A DNA stretch of 64,000 nt from assembly GCA_004346725.1 (NCBI GenBank), contig SMDE01000002.1, positions 62,001 through 126,000 of the forward strand. Direction: 5' to 3'. Of the stretch, positions 8,238 to 17,303 are shown piece by piece. Numbering within the stretch: position 1 is the stretch's first letter; each line of letters opens with the position of its first letter. This stretch comes from Phytobacter diazotrophicus (GTDB lineage Bacteria > Pseudomonadota > Gammaproteobacteria > Enterobacterales > Enterobacteriaceae). The translations under genes and the position numbers were made by a program. The notes beneath the pieces are model-generated. The model worked only from the letters and a program-made list of their open reading frames with translations. It made no database searches and was not told the DNA's origin.

Positions 8238-9008
8238 ATGAAAATCGATGTTCTTGGCTGCGGTAGCGCTTTCTCCCGTGAACAAAATACCTCTGCGCTG
8301 CGAGTCATTGACGAGGCGAACCGGCAATGGTTGATTGACTGCGGCCCCACGATTCCCCGTGCACTCTGGCAGCGCGGAGGGGATATCAACGATATCGACG
8401 TTATCTATTTCACCCATGTCCACCCGGATCACTGCGTCGGGCTGACGGCTCTGCTGAACTACTGGAAAAGCTTCTCGCGCCAGAAACCGCTGGTTATCTA
8501 TTGTCAGCCACAGCAGCGCCCGGTACTGATGCAACTGGCGGCGCTGGCTAACTGGCCGCAGACTACCCTGAGTTTCGATCTCGACTGGCGCGACACCACC
8601 GACGCATGGCACTGGCACGACTGGCATATTCGCACCGCCGAAACCCGGCATGAACTGACCAACCGCGCCATTCGCATAACCTCTGGCGGGCAGACGCTGT
8701 TTTATAGCGGCGACGGTCGCCCGACGGCGGCGTCCATCGCGTTAATGGCCGGGGCCGACCTCGCCTTTCAGGAGTGTGCCTCACTGACCGCGCTCAGCGA
8801 CGATGCCTCCCACGGCGATTTCCCCTCCTGTCTGGCACTTTTCCGGCAACTGGCTATCCCGGCTTTTGGGCTCTACCACTGCTATGACGCGATACTCGAT
8901 GATCTTAAGGCCGCCTGTCAGCCCTGGGATGGCCTGTTTGTCAGTCACGATGGCCTCCAGTTGCCACTGGATACACCTCAGATTGACGGTGAGGAACGCC
9001 CGGCATGA
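8238..9008 (+). CDS. MBL-fold metallohydrolase, PhnP-like phosphodiesterase
   Basis: 256 residues starting MKIDVLGCGSAFSREQNTSA, the opening of the PhnP/RNase Z branch of the metallo-beta-lactamase fold. The metal-binding motif HxHxDH is intact (H60, H62, D64, H65), with a later metal-ligand region FYSGDGRPT. E. coli PhnP hydrolyses 5-phosphoribosyl 1,2-cyclic phosphate and other phosphodiesters; there is no phn operon here. The ATG has GTGAGGGAA upstream. It is first in a rightward operon: its stop overlaps the lacI-type start (ATGA), and the IMPase gene follows. I infer hydrolysis of an imported (cyclic) phosphodiester; the exact substrate is unknown. Confidence 0.82.
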   Translation: MKIDVLGCGSAFSREQNTSALRVIDEANRQWLIDCGPTIPRALWQRGGDINDIDVIYFTHVHPDHCVGLTALLNYWKSFSRQKPLVIYCQPQQRPVLMQLAALANWPQTTLSFDLDWRDTTDAWHWHDWHIRTAETRHELTNRAIRITSGGQTLFYSGDGRPTAASIALMAGADLAFQECASLTALSDDASHGDFPSCLALFRQLAIPAFGLYHCYDAILDDLKAACQPWDGLFVSHDGLQLPLDTPQIDGEERPA

Positions 9009-10024
9009 GCGCACTGCCTCGCAAACAGAGCGTGACCGCGCAGGATGTCGCCCTCCGGGCGGGCGTCTCGCGGGCGGTGGTCTCCCGCGCGCTCAGCAAT
9101 AACGGCAGTATCTCTCCCGACACCCGTGAGCGTGTATTGCGCGCGGCAGAGGAGCTCGGCTATCAGGTCAATTTCCTCGCCCAGGGGCTGAATCGCCGCC
9201 GCAGTCATCTGATTGGTGTCATGGTCTCGCGCATCAGCGATCCGTTTCGCAGTAGTTTGCTTGACGCTCTGCTTGGCGAGATCCAGCGTCGCGGTTTTCA
9301 GGCACTGGTGAGCGAAATTCGCAGCGAGCAGGATCTGGCCCGCACGCTGCGCCGCTTTGCCCAGTTTCGCGTCTCCGGGGTCATCGTCACCTCCGGGCAA
9401 CCACCGGAATCACTGGTCAACGAGTGCGTTTCGCAACAGATCCCGGTGGTGGGTATCAACCGTCAGCCGGATATTCCGTTTGTGGATTATGTCTGTTCCG
9501 ACAATGTCTGCGGCGCGACGCTCGCCGCCGGGCAACTGGCCGGTAACGGCTGCCGACGTTTCGGCTGGCTCAATACGTCTCACTCCACCTGGGCCGGGCG
9601 GATGCGTGGCGATGCGTTTTATCAGGCGTTGCAGGCGCTCGGTGTGGATACCACACGCGATCTGCAGGCGCTCATTGCCCCTACGGAGGGGTACGACGGG
9701 GGGGTTCAGGCGGCTTTAAGCGCAGATGCGAATCTTGAGGGCATCTTCTGTGCTAATGCGCAACTCGCCTGTGGTTTTCTTGATGGGATGCGCCAGCGCG
9801 GCAGAAACGCCCCGGACGATTTTCAGCTCATTGGTTTTGACAATACGCCACAAACGGCGCAATACAGTTATCAACTGACCACCCTGCATCAGGATGTTGC
9901 GGAAATTTCCCGCCAGGCCTTAACCCGCCTGCTGGAACGGGCCGACGATCCGCAACAGCCTTCGCGCACGACATGGGTGGATGTGCAATTAATTCATCGG
10001 CGCACGTCGCCATTATCTCAATAA
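9005..10024 (+). CDS. LacI/GalR-family repressor
   Basis: 339 residues. The N-terminal HTH (VTAQDVALRAGVSRAVVSRALS, residues 10-31) and hinge helix (QVNFLAQGLNRRRSHLIGV) precede the periplasmic-binding-like sensor domain (ALVSEIRSEQDLARTLRRF, GVIVTSGQPPESLV, FQLIGFDNTPQTAQYSYQLTTL). The start overlaps the stop of the phosphodiesterase gene by four bases. It is the likely repressor for both arms through the 16-bp palindrome at 8061. The inducer is expected to be the imported compound or a breakdown product. Confidence 0.92.
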   Translation: MSALPRKQSVTAQDVALRAGVSRAVVSRALSNNGSISPDTRERVLRAAEELGYQVNFLAQGLNRRRSHLIGVMVSRISDPFRSSLLDALLGEIQRRGFQALVSEIRSEQDLARTLRRFAQFRVSGVIVTSGQPPESLVNECVSQQIPVVGINRQPDIPFVDYVCSDNVCGATLAAGQLAGNGCRRFGWLNTSHSTWAGRMRGDAFYQALQALGVDTTRDLQALIAPTEGYDGGVQAALSADANLEGIFCANAQLACGFLDGMRQRGRNAPDDFQLIGFDNTPQTAQYSYQLTTLHQDVAEISRQALTRLLERADDPQQPSRTTWVDVQLIHRRTSPLSQ

Positions 10025-10033
10025 GAGCAGGCC

Positions 10034-10798
10034 ATGACGGAAGAACAGCAGCAGTCATTATGTGCATTGATTCGCCAGTTGGGCGCACAGGCGCAGGCAT
10101 TACGTAATGCGGGATTACAGGTCGATAAAAAAGCCCGCCAGGATTTTGTTTCTCATGCGGATCTGTTTGTCGAAAAAGAGGTCAAAAGCTGGCTGAACAG
10201 CCACTGCCCACAGGATGGTTTCCTCGGGGAAGAGAGTGGTCTGCAAGGGGGTGGGCAAGGTACCTGGGTACTCGACCCTATCGACGGGACCACCAATTAT
10301 ATTCAGGGGATGGATTACTGGTGTATTTCGCTGGCTTATGTTCGCCAAAACGTGATTGAACTGGGGATTGTCTATGCCCCGGATCGTGATGAGTTTTTCT
10401 TTGCCCGCCGTGGCAAGGGAGCGTTTCTTAACGAGCAGCGTTTGACGTTGCGCGAACCGGATCCGGATACGGTGGTTATTGGGATGGGGCGCTCCAGCCG
10501 CGCGCCGGTGGAAAACTATACTCGCACGATTGCCCGTGTGATCAATGCCGGTATGGAGTATCGCCGGTTTGGTGCCGGGGCGCTGATGCTGGCCCACGTC
10601 GCCACCGGGCAGGTGCACGCCTATTATGAGGAGCATATGAATAGCTGGGATGCGCTGGCGGGGTTGTTGCTTATCGTTGAAGCAGGCGGCACCAGTAATG
10701 CATTTCTCGCCGATAACGGGCTGATCAATGGCAATCTGGTGCTGGCCGGTTGCGTCGATGTGCAGGCGCGTCTTTCCGCTCTGCTGGTTGGCCACTAA
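10034..10798 (+). CDS. Inositol-monophosphatase-family phosphatase
   Basis: 254 residues. Metal-binding and catalytic motifs of the IMPase/FBPase superfamily are present: GEES (65-68), DPIDGTTN (81-88) and the C-terminal WDALAGLLLIVEAGG. These enzymes are Mg-dependent and release phosphate from inositol 1-phosphate, PAP or sugar phosphates. It lies nine bases after the lacI-type gene, third in the operon. The pairing of a phosphodiesterase with a monoesterase suggests consecutive removal of a phosphate from an imported phosphodiester. Substrate specificity cannot be read from sequence. Confidence 0.88.
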   Translation: MTEEQQQSLCALIRQLGAQAQALRNAGLQVDKKARQDFVSHADLFVEKEVKSWLNSHCPQDGFLGEESGLQGGGQGTWVLDPIDGTTNYIQGMDYWCISLAYVRQNVIELGIVYAPDRDEFFFARRGKGAFLNEQRLTLREPDPDTVVIGMGRSSRAPVENYTRTIARVINAGMEYRRFGAGALMLAHVATGQVHAYYEEHMNSWDALAGLLLIVEAGGTSNAFLADNGLINGNLVLAGCVDVQARLSALLVGH

Positions 10799-10817
10799 CC
10801 TCTTCCTGCAAGGCACT

Positions 10818-10844
10818 CCCCGGTGGCGCTACCGCTTACCGGGG
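10818..10844. repeat. REP-type hairpin
   Basis: CCCCGGTGGCGCTACCGCTTACCGGGG: a near-palindrome with the CCGGTGGCGCT...GCTTACCGG core seen in REP elements of Klebsiella/Enterobacter-like genomes. It lies 20 bases after the IMPase stop, between convergent genes. Confidence 0.7.
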
Positions 10845-10872
10845 CTACTCGCTCACCTTCACGCTTGTGATA

Positions 10873-10905
10873 GCCCGGATCAGGCGCCTGCGCCGCCATC
10901 CGGGT
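10873..10905. repeat. REP-type hairpin (second unit of a BIME)
   Basis: The stretch begins GCCCGGATCAGGCGCCTGCG and ends with GCCATCCGGGT, a classical enterobacterial REP stem (CCCGGAT / ATCCGGG). Together with the unit at 10818 it forms a two-unit BIME between convergent genes, where it may act as a transcription boundary and mRNA 3'-end protector. Confidence 0.75.
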
Positions 10906-10914
10906 GCCGTATCG

Positions 10915-11382
10915 CTACACCAATGTCGCCAGACTACAGATAGCCACCAGCATCACAATAAACATCACACCCCGACCAAACCGCCGCAGCACGCGCCATT
11001 GCTGAAACTCACGTTCATTAGCTTCATCCATCAGCCGTTCCGCCGCTTTCTCTACTTCTCCGCACGCCGCCGACCTGCGTACGAGGATATGCGTGTAATA
11101 TTTGCGCATGACATAAATCGTGATCTGATTCCAGATAAAGGTGGCGGGCAGCAACGCGCAAATAATGGTCACAAAACTGTGTGCGAATGTCCCTTTACCC
11201 GGGAAAACGCGATCAAAAACGACAGAAAGCCCCACCATCACCCCCAAATAAACAACGCCCCCCAGCCAGGTCTCCACATGGCTGTTGGCACGCGATCGGG
11301 CTTCTTTGTAATTTTTATGGCCGACGCTGGCAGGCAGCCCCGCAAGCTCCGGAATATCTTTGCCACTCCAGTAGATCTTCAT
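10915..11382 (-). CDS. Small inner-membrane protein of unknown function
   Basis: 155 residues from MKIYWSGKDIPELAGLPASVGHKN, preferred over a start ten codons upstream because GAGGGTTGAG precedes this ATG. Three hydrophobic segments are visible (WLGGVVYLGVMVGLSVVFD, FVTIICALLPATFIWNQITIYVM and the C-terminal GVMFIVMLVAICSLATLV), separated by a charged cytoplasmic stretch (VRRSAACGEVEKAAERLMDEANERE). I do not recognise the family. It is convergent to the IMPase operon across the BIME and divergent from lhr. Confidence 0.65.
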   Translation of the reverse strand: MKIYWSGKDIPELAGLPASVGHKNYKEARSRANSHVETWLGGVVYLGVMVGLSVVFDRVFPGKGTFAHSFVTIICALLPATFIWNQITIYVMRKYYTHILVRRSAACGEVEKAAERLMDEANEREFQQWRVLRRFGRGVMFIVMLVAICSLATLV

Positions 11383-11582
11383 CTCAACCCTCATCCCGAA
11401 TAAACGCCACATTTACGATATCCGCAATGTCCATCCGGGTATATTAAATTCTGCGTAAACCATCACGTCATTGTTATTAAGGGCAAAAACCCATCGGCTC
11501 AACCCCCGGCGTCTGCGTTACACTTATCCTTCTACCCTAATTACTATTCCGGCCGCGGCAGACATCACAGGGAGCAGGAAAG

Positions 11583-14500
11583 ATGTCAAAGAAAACCATT
11601 TTACCCTCCGTACTGGCTGAGATCTTTTCGCCCGCCACCCGCGACTGGTTTGTCTGTGCTTTTCAGCACCCCACGCCGGTACAGGCGAAAACATGGGCGG
11701 CAACCAATGCCGGGGAACATGTGCTCGCCATCGCGCCTACCGGTTCAGGTAAAACGCTGGCGGCCTTTCTCTACGCCCTGGACCAGCTTTATCGTGAAGG
11801 TGACGCCCCCGCTGAGGAGGCCGTCGAGAGAAAAAAAACCACGCGCATTCTCTATATCTCGCCGATAAAAGCCCTGGGCAGCGACATTCAGCGCAACTTA
11901 CAGATCCCGTTACAGGGCATCAGCGAACAGCGGAAAAAACACGGCGCGCCGGAAGTGGCAATCCGCGTGGCGATGCGTACAGGCGACACCTCTTCTCAGG
12001 AGCGGGCAACGCTTGTGCGCCATCCTCCTGATATCCTCATCACCACGCCGGAGTCGCTCTACCTGATGCTCACCTCCAGGGCACGCGAAACATTGCGCGG
12101 TGTCGAAACGGTTATCGTCGATGAAGTCCATGCGGTGGCGGGCAACAAACGTGGCGCGCATCTGGCCCTCAGCCTGGAGCGGTTAGATGCCCTGCTTGCC
12201 AGACCAGCCCAGCGTATTGGCCTGTCCGCGACGGTGCGTTCACCGGGCGAGGTTGCGCAGTTTCTGGGGGGCGATCGCCCGGTTACCGTGGTCAACCCAC
12301 CGGCCCTTCGCCATCCGGATATTCGTATTGTGGTGCCCGTTGCCAATCTCGATGACGTCCTCTCCACCAGCGCCGGAACCGGGGAAATCAGCCACGCGGG
12401 CAGAGAAGGCTCCATCTGGCCGCATATCGAATCCGGTATCCTCGACCAGGTACTCAGCCACAACTCGACCATTGTATTTACCAACTCCCGTGGTCTTGCG
12501 GAAAAACTGACTGCCCGGCTCAATGAACTCTATGCCTCACGCATGGCAGAAGCGCCCGAAGAACAGAGCGACTCTGCGCACTTTGTTTCGTCCTCCGGGG
12601 CGACATCCAACCGTGCACAAACCGGGCAGGTGTTTATCGCCCGTTCGCATCATGGATCCGTATCAAAAGAACAAAGGGCCATCACGGAACAGGCGCTGAA
12701 ATCCGGGGAATTGCGCTGCGTGGTCGCCACATCAAGCCTTGAACTGGGGATTGATATGGGGGCAGTGGATCTGGTGATTCAGATTGCCTCCCCCCTTTCT
12801 GTTGCCAGCGGCTTGCAGCGTATCGGCCGCGCCGGACATCAGGTGGGCGGTATATCGAAAGCCCTTTTCTATCCGCGCACCCGGCGTGAGCTGATTGATT
12901 CCACGGTCGTGGTCGACTGTATGCTGGCGGGTAAACTCGAGACCCTGACCCCGCCGCGAAATCCCCTTGATGTGCTGGCCCAGCAAACTGTCGCCGCCGT
13001 TGCCATGGATGCGCTAAACGTGGATGACTGGTATGCCACCGTTTGTCGCGCAGCGCCGTGGAAAGCGCTGCCACGGGATGTCTTTGACGCCACGCTCGAT
13101 ATGCTGGCGGGACGCTATCCTTCCGGTGATTTCTCTGCTTTCCGGCCACGGATTATCTGGCAGCGGGAGAGCGGCCAGCTCACCGCCCGCCCCGGCGCGC
13201 ATCTGCTGGCGGTGACCAGCGGCGGCACCATCCCTGACCGGGGAATGTTCAGCGTCCTGCTCCCGGAAGGGGAAGAACAGCCAGGTGCCCGGCGGGTGGG
13301 CGAACTTGATGAAGAGATGGTCTACGAGTCCCGCGTTAATGACATCATCACTCTGGGGGCCACCTCCTGGCGCATCCAGCAAATCACTCACGACCAGGTG
13401 ATTGTGACCCCGGCCCCCGGTCGCTCCGCCAGGCTGCCGTTCTGGCGCGGCGAAGGGAACGGGCGTCCCGCCGAACTCGGCGAACTGATCGGCGATTTTC
13501 TGCATGCCCTTGCCGACGAGGCATTTCTCGCCTCACCCAATGCACTCGCCTTGCCGGGGTTAAGCCACGATGAAAACGCGCTTGCCAACATCAAAGGGCT
13601 CATTGAGGAGCAACGTAGTGCCACGCGGATCATTCCGAGCAGCCGACATCTGGTGCTGGAGCGCTGTCGCGATGAAATGGGCGACTGGCGCGTCATCCTG
13701 CATTCGCCGTATGGCCGTCGGGTACATGAGCCCTGGGCGCTGGCGATTGCCGGACGTCTTCACGCGTTATGGGGGGCAGACGCCTCCATTGTCGCCAGTG
13801 ATGACGGTATCGTCGCCAGGCTACCGGATACCGAGGGAAAAACGCCGGACGCCGACGTTTTTCTTTTCGAACCCGAAAAATTAGGCCGACTTGTCCGGGA
13901 TGCGGTAGGCAACTCTGCGTTATTTGCCGCCCGTTTTCGCGAGTGCGCCGCACGCGCATTGCTTATGCCAGGGCGCACGCCTGGCCGTCGCTCCCCCCTC
14001 TGGCAACAGCGCCTGCGTGCGGGTCAGTTGCTGGAGATCGCACGCGGCTATGCGGATTTCCCCATCTTGCTGGAAACCGTACGCGAGTGTCTGCAGGATG
14101 TGTACGACCTGCCCGCGCTGGACAGGCTGATGCGCCGCCTGAACACCGGGGAAGTGCAGATTTCCGGGGTGACGACGACCACCCCGTCGCCTTTCGCCGC
14201 CAGCCTGCTCTTTGGCTATGTGGCAGAATTTATGTATGAGTCCGATGCCCCGCTCGCCGAACGCCGGGCCTCGGTATTGTCTCTGGATAGCGAACTGCTG
14301 GGTAACTTGCTGGGCCAGGCCGATCCCGGTGAGCTGCTCGATCCGTTGGTCATTCGCCAGATCGACGATGAGTTGCAGCGCCTGGCCCCCGATCGCAAAG
14401 CCCGTGGCAAAGAAGGCCTTTTTGACCTGCTGCGCGAACTGGGCCCGATGACGCCAGACGATCTCGCCGCGCGCCACCGGGAGAGCCGGGATGCGGTTAA

Positions 14501-16262
14501 CCTCTGGCTGGAGGAACTGCTGGCGGAACGGCGCGCCTTTGTGGTCACGATTGGCGAAAGCCAGCGCATCGCCTGTATGGACGATGCCGCACGGCTTCGG
14601 GATGCGTTGGGGGTACGGTTGCCAGCGGATCTGCCCGACATCTGGCTTAATCCGGTGGCGACCCCGCTCGCTGACTTATTTTTGCGCTATGTTCAGACCC
14701 ACACGTTGTTTACCGTCCAGCAGATCGCCCACGCCTTCGGCCTTGGCGTCGCCGTGGCGCAAGAGGCGCTGGAAAAATTGCGCGGCCAGGGCAAAGTGAT
14801 GCGCCTGCGCGCCGGGAAACCCGCACAGCCAGACGCGCGCTCCCCCTCAGACTGGGTGGGTGAAGAGATTTTCCGTCGCCTGCGTATCCGCTCGCTGCAG
14901 GCGGCCCGCGAAGCGACACGCCCGGTCCCGGCGACGGCTTTTACCCGCCTGCTGCTGGAGCGCCAGGGGTTGCTTGCCGGGTCTGATGGCAGCCCGGCGT
15001 TTCATAGCAACTTATCCGGCGGCGTGTTTGAAGGCGTTGACGGCGTCCTGCGCGTTATCGAGCAACTGGCCGGACTGGGCTTACCGGCTACGCTGTGGGA
15101 AAGCCAGATTTTACCCGCACGCGTGCGGGACTACGCCCCGGAGATGCTTGATGAGCTGCTTTCAACGGGCGAAGTGATCTGGTCCGGGCAGAAGAAACTC
15201 GGTGACGATGACGGGCTGGTCGCCCTGCATATCCAGGAGTATGCAGCGGAAACCCTGAGCGTGCCGCACGCAGAAAGCGCGGCTCTCTCTCCGCTACAGC
15301 GGGACATTCTGGCGGCACTTGCCAACGGCGGAGCCTGGTTCGCCCATCAGCTTAGCGCGCTTATTGATTCGCACCGCGCCCCAGACGATGAGACGCTGAC
15401 GCCGGATGCCCTGCATGAAGCGCTGTGGGGGCTGGTCTGGCTGGGGTATATCACCACCGATATCTGGTCGCCTCTGCGCGCGTTATCCCGCATGGGGAGC
15501 ACGTCCCGCCCGTCATCTCAGCGTCGCGTTCGAAGCCGACGCGGGCGTCCGGCGCTGGCGCCCCACCCGGCCAGGGCGGTGCACATGTCGTTCAGTACAC
15601 CGACGCTTGCCGGGCGCTGGTCGTTGTTGCTCGCCGATACACTCAGTGACACCGAATGGTTACTTGCGCTGGCAGACAATATGCTCGACCGCTACGGCAT
15701 AGTCAGCCGTCGGGCGGTGATGATGGAGAACCTGCCTGGCGGTTTTCCGGCGATGCAGACCGTCTATCGCAATATGGAAGATGCCGGGCGTATTCTGCGC
15801 GGGCGTTTTGTAGACGGGATGGGCGGCACGCAATTTGCCGAACGGCTGACCATTGACCGTCTGCGCGAGCTGTCGACGACACAACCTGAAAAAGCTGTCT
15901 TCACGCCGGTTGCGCTGTCTGCCAGCGATCCGGCGAACCCCTTCGGTACGCAATTGCCGTGGCCGGTTCATCCTTCCTCACTGGTGCCGACTCGCCGCAA
16001 TGGCGCGCTGATTGTGATTGCCGGGGGCATACTGCGCCTCTACCTTGCTCAGGGCGGAAAAAAGATGATTGTCTGGATGGACGATGACGAGGCCATCGCC
16101 GGGCAGGTCTTCCGTGCGCTGGCGGTTGCGCTGCGCCGGGAGCCGCGTCTGCACTTCACGCTGGAGGAGATTAACGACACGCCTGTACGCCAGATGCCGC
16201 TCTTTACCCTGCTGCGGGAGGTCGGTTTTTCGAGCTCACCGCGCGGGCTGGACTGGGGGTAA
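11583..16262 (+). CDS. lhr: Lhr, large DEAD/DEAH-box ATP-dependent helicase
   Basis: 1559 residues, matching the size of E. coli Lhr (about 1540). It has a superfamily 2 core: Walker A APTGSGKT (51-58), LYISPIKALGSD (Ia), DEVH box (180-183), GLSATVR (III) and the QRIGRAGHQ arginine-finger motif VI, followed by the winged-helix/Lhr-core domain and the long C-terminal extension specific to the Lhr branch. Family members are ssDNA-stimulated translocases/helicases linked to DNA repair. The gene stands alone with its own promoter region (11383-11582) and ends in a terminator whose stem includes the last coding bases. The reading frame is intact throughout. Confidence 0.95.
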   Translation: MSKKTILPSVLAEIFSPATRDWFVCAFQHPTPVQAKTWAATNAGEHVLAIAPTGSGKTLAAFLYALDQLYREGDAPAEEAVERKKTTRILYISPIKALGSDIQRNLQIPLQGISEQRKKHGAPEVAIRVAMRTGDTSSQERATLVRHPPDILITTPESLYLMLTSRARETLRGVETVIVDEVHAVAGNKRGAHLALSLERLDALLARPAQRIGLSATVRSPGEVAQFLGGDRPVTVVNPPALRHPDIRIVVPVANLDDVLSTSAGTGEISHAGREGSIWPHIESGILDQVLSHNSTIVFTNSRGLAEKLTARLNELYASRMAEAPEEQSDSAHFVSSSGATSNRAQTGQVFIARSHHGSVSKEQRAITEQALKSGELRCVVATSSLELGIDMGAVDLVIQIASPLSVASGLQRIGRAGHQVGGISKALFYPRTRRELIDSTVVVDCMLAGKLETLTPPRNPLDVLAQQTVAAVAMDALNVDDWYATVCRAAPWKALPRDVFDATLDMLAGRYPSGDFSAFRPRIIWQRESGQLTARPGAHLLAVTSGGTIPDRGMFSVLLPEGEEQPGARRVGELDEEMVYESRVNDIITLGATSWRIQQITHDQVIVTPAPGRSARLPFWRGEGNGRPAELGELIGDFLHALADEAFLASPNALALPGLSHDENALANIKGLIEEQRSATRIIPSSRHLVLERCRDEMGDWRVILHSPYGRRVHEPWALAIAGRLHALWGADASIVASDDGIVARLPDTEGKTPDADVFLFEPEKLGRLVRDAVGNSALFAARFRECAARALLMPGRTPGRRSPLWQQRLRAGQLLEIARGYADFPILLETVRECLQDVYDLPALDRLMRRLNTGEVQISGVTTTTPSPFAASLLFGYVAEFMYESDAPLAERRASVLSLDSELLGNLLGQADPGELLDPLVIRQIDDELQRLAPDRKARGKEGLFDLLRELGPMTPDDLAARHRESRDAVNLWLEELLAERRAFVVTIGESQRIACMDDAARLRDALGVRLPADLPDIWLNPVATPLADLFLRYVQTHTLFTVQQIAHAFGLGVAVAQEALEKLRGQGKVMRLRAGKPAQPDARSPSDWVGEEIFRRLRIRSLQAAREATRPVPATAFTRLLLERQGLLAGSDGSPAFHSNLSGGVFEGVDGVLRVIEQLAGLGLPATLWESQILPARVRDYAPEMLDELLSTGEVIWSGQKKLGDDDGLVALHIQEYAAETLSVPHAESAALSPLQRDILAALANGGAWFAHQLSALIDSHRAPDDETLTPDALHEALWGLVWLGYITTDIWSPLRALSRMGSTSRPSSQRRVRSRRGRPALAPHPARAVHMSFSTPTLAGRWSLLLADTLSDTEWLLALADNMLDRYGIVSRRAVMMENLPGGFPAMQTVYRNMEDAGRILRGRFVDGMGGTQFAERLTIDRLRELSTTQPEKAVFTPVALSASDPANPFGTQLPWPVHPSSLVPTRRNGALIVIAGGILRLYLAQGGKKMIVWMDDDEAIAGQVFRALAVALRREPRLHFTLEEINDTPVRQMPLFTLLREVGFSSSPRGLDWG

Positions 16263-16274
16263 CCCCCCCTTTTT
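16255..16274 (+). terminator. Terminator of lhr with the stop codon in the loop
   Basis: GGGGG (16255-16259), the TAA stop as loop, a run of seven C, then five T. The stem starts inside the last lhr codons. The opposite strand gene ends at 16276, so this element separates convergent genes. Confidence 0.6.
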
Positions 16275-16275
16275 G

Positions 16276-17190
16276 TTACATCAGTTCGCTGGCACAGGCG
16301 CATATCAACTTGCGCAGCCACTTTTGCGCGCTCCCCCCGTCGGAACGGCGGTGCCAGAGCAAATTGAACTCAATGGCAGGCAGTTCTACGGGCGGCGTCA
16401 GCATTACCACATCCCTGCTCTGCTCGCTGGCGAGCACGCTACGCCTGAGCACCGTCGCGACATAATGGGTCTGCTGAACAATGGAGGACACAGCAACCAT
16501 GACCGGTAAGGTCAGGCGGATCTCCCGGCGTAACCCTTTGGCCCTGAGCCACTCGTCCACAAGGCCATAGTGGCTCCCCTCCGGGGAGACAAGGATGTGC
16601 CCCATGCTGAGATAGGTTTCGAGCGTCATGCCATCGCGTGCCGCATCGCTGTCACACCGCACCAGGGTGACAAACTCATCGCTGAAAAGCGGCTGTGAGA
16701 GGATGCGGCTTTCTGACTGGGTGGGCGCGATGCCAATGACCAGATCAACTTTGCCGGCATCCAGCATCGACACCGCTTCATCACGATCAACAAACGTATG
16801 CACATGGATCGTCACCCCAGGCGCCTGCTGGCTGATGGCGCGCATAATACCCGGCAGCAACACCAGCGTTGGGTACTCAGACATCCCCAGCGTAAAGGCG
16901 ATTTTTTTCTCCTGCGGCGCGAAGGCGTCATCCGGCGTCAGCAGGTTTGTCAGCTCCTGCAGCGCTTTCGTCACATGGACCGCAATCTCCTTCGCCCTGG
17001 CAGTCGGCACCAGACCAGAGGCGCTGCGAATAAAGAGCGGGTCGGCAAAATGGCTTCGCAGGCGCGACAGTGCCGCGCTCATCGCAGGCTGACTCACCGA
17101 GGCCCGAATAGCCGCGCGAGTGACATTCTGCTCTTCCATCAGCGCATCAAAGGCCACCAGCAGATTCAGATCAAGCCCTCTAAAATCCAT
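16276..17190 (-). CDS. LysR-family regulator divergent from a SnoaL-like protein
   Basis: 304 residues beginning MDFRGLDLNLLVAFDALMEEQNVTRAAIRASVSQPAMSAALSRLRSHFADPLFIR, the NodD/LinR/NahR-like branch of the LysR family (DLNLL..FDAL and RLR..F.DPLF are its signatures). The effector domain follows (KKIAFTLGMSEYPTLVLLPGIMR, VDLVIGIAPTQSE). Divergent orientation across 113 bases points to control of the SnoaL-like gene at 17304 and autoregulation. The inducer is unknown. Confidence 0.88.
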   Translation of the reverse strand: MDFRGLDLNLLVAFDALMEEQNVTRAAIRASVSQPAMSAALSRLRSHFADPLFIRSASGLVPTARAKEIAVHVTKALQELTNLLTPDDAFAPQEKKIAFTLGMSEYPTLVLLPGIMRAISQQAPGVTIHVHTFVDRDEAVSMLDAGKVDLVIGIAPTQSESRILSQPLFSDEFVTLVRCDSDAARDGMTLETYLSMGHILVSPEGSHYGLVDEWLRAKGLRREIRLTLPVMVAVSSIVQQTHYVATVLRRSVLASEQSRDVVMLTPPVELPAIEFNLLWHRRSDGGSAQKWLRKLICACASELM

Positions 17191-17303
17191 AGAACGAATA
17201 TTCCTCTATATCTGTTATCTATTTCATTTATACCACCTGCCGATGGGATACTGGCGGCACATTAAAGCATTTCCCCAAAAAGCGTCCCAGCCAGAGGTAA
17301 ACC

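Noticed and set aside
10115-10816. 233-codon open frame on the minus strand opposite the IMPase gene
   Set aside because: It is the antisense of a gene with clear IMPase motifs and has no ribosome binding site or protein-like motif.
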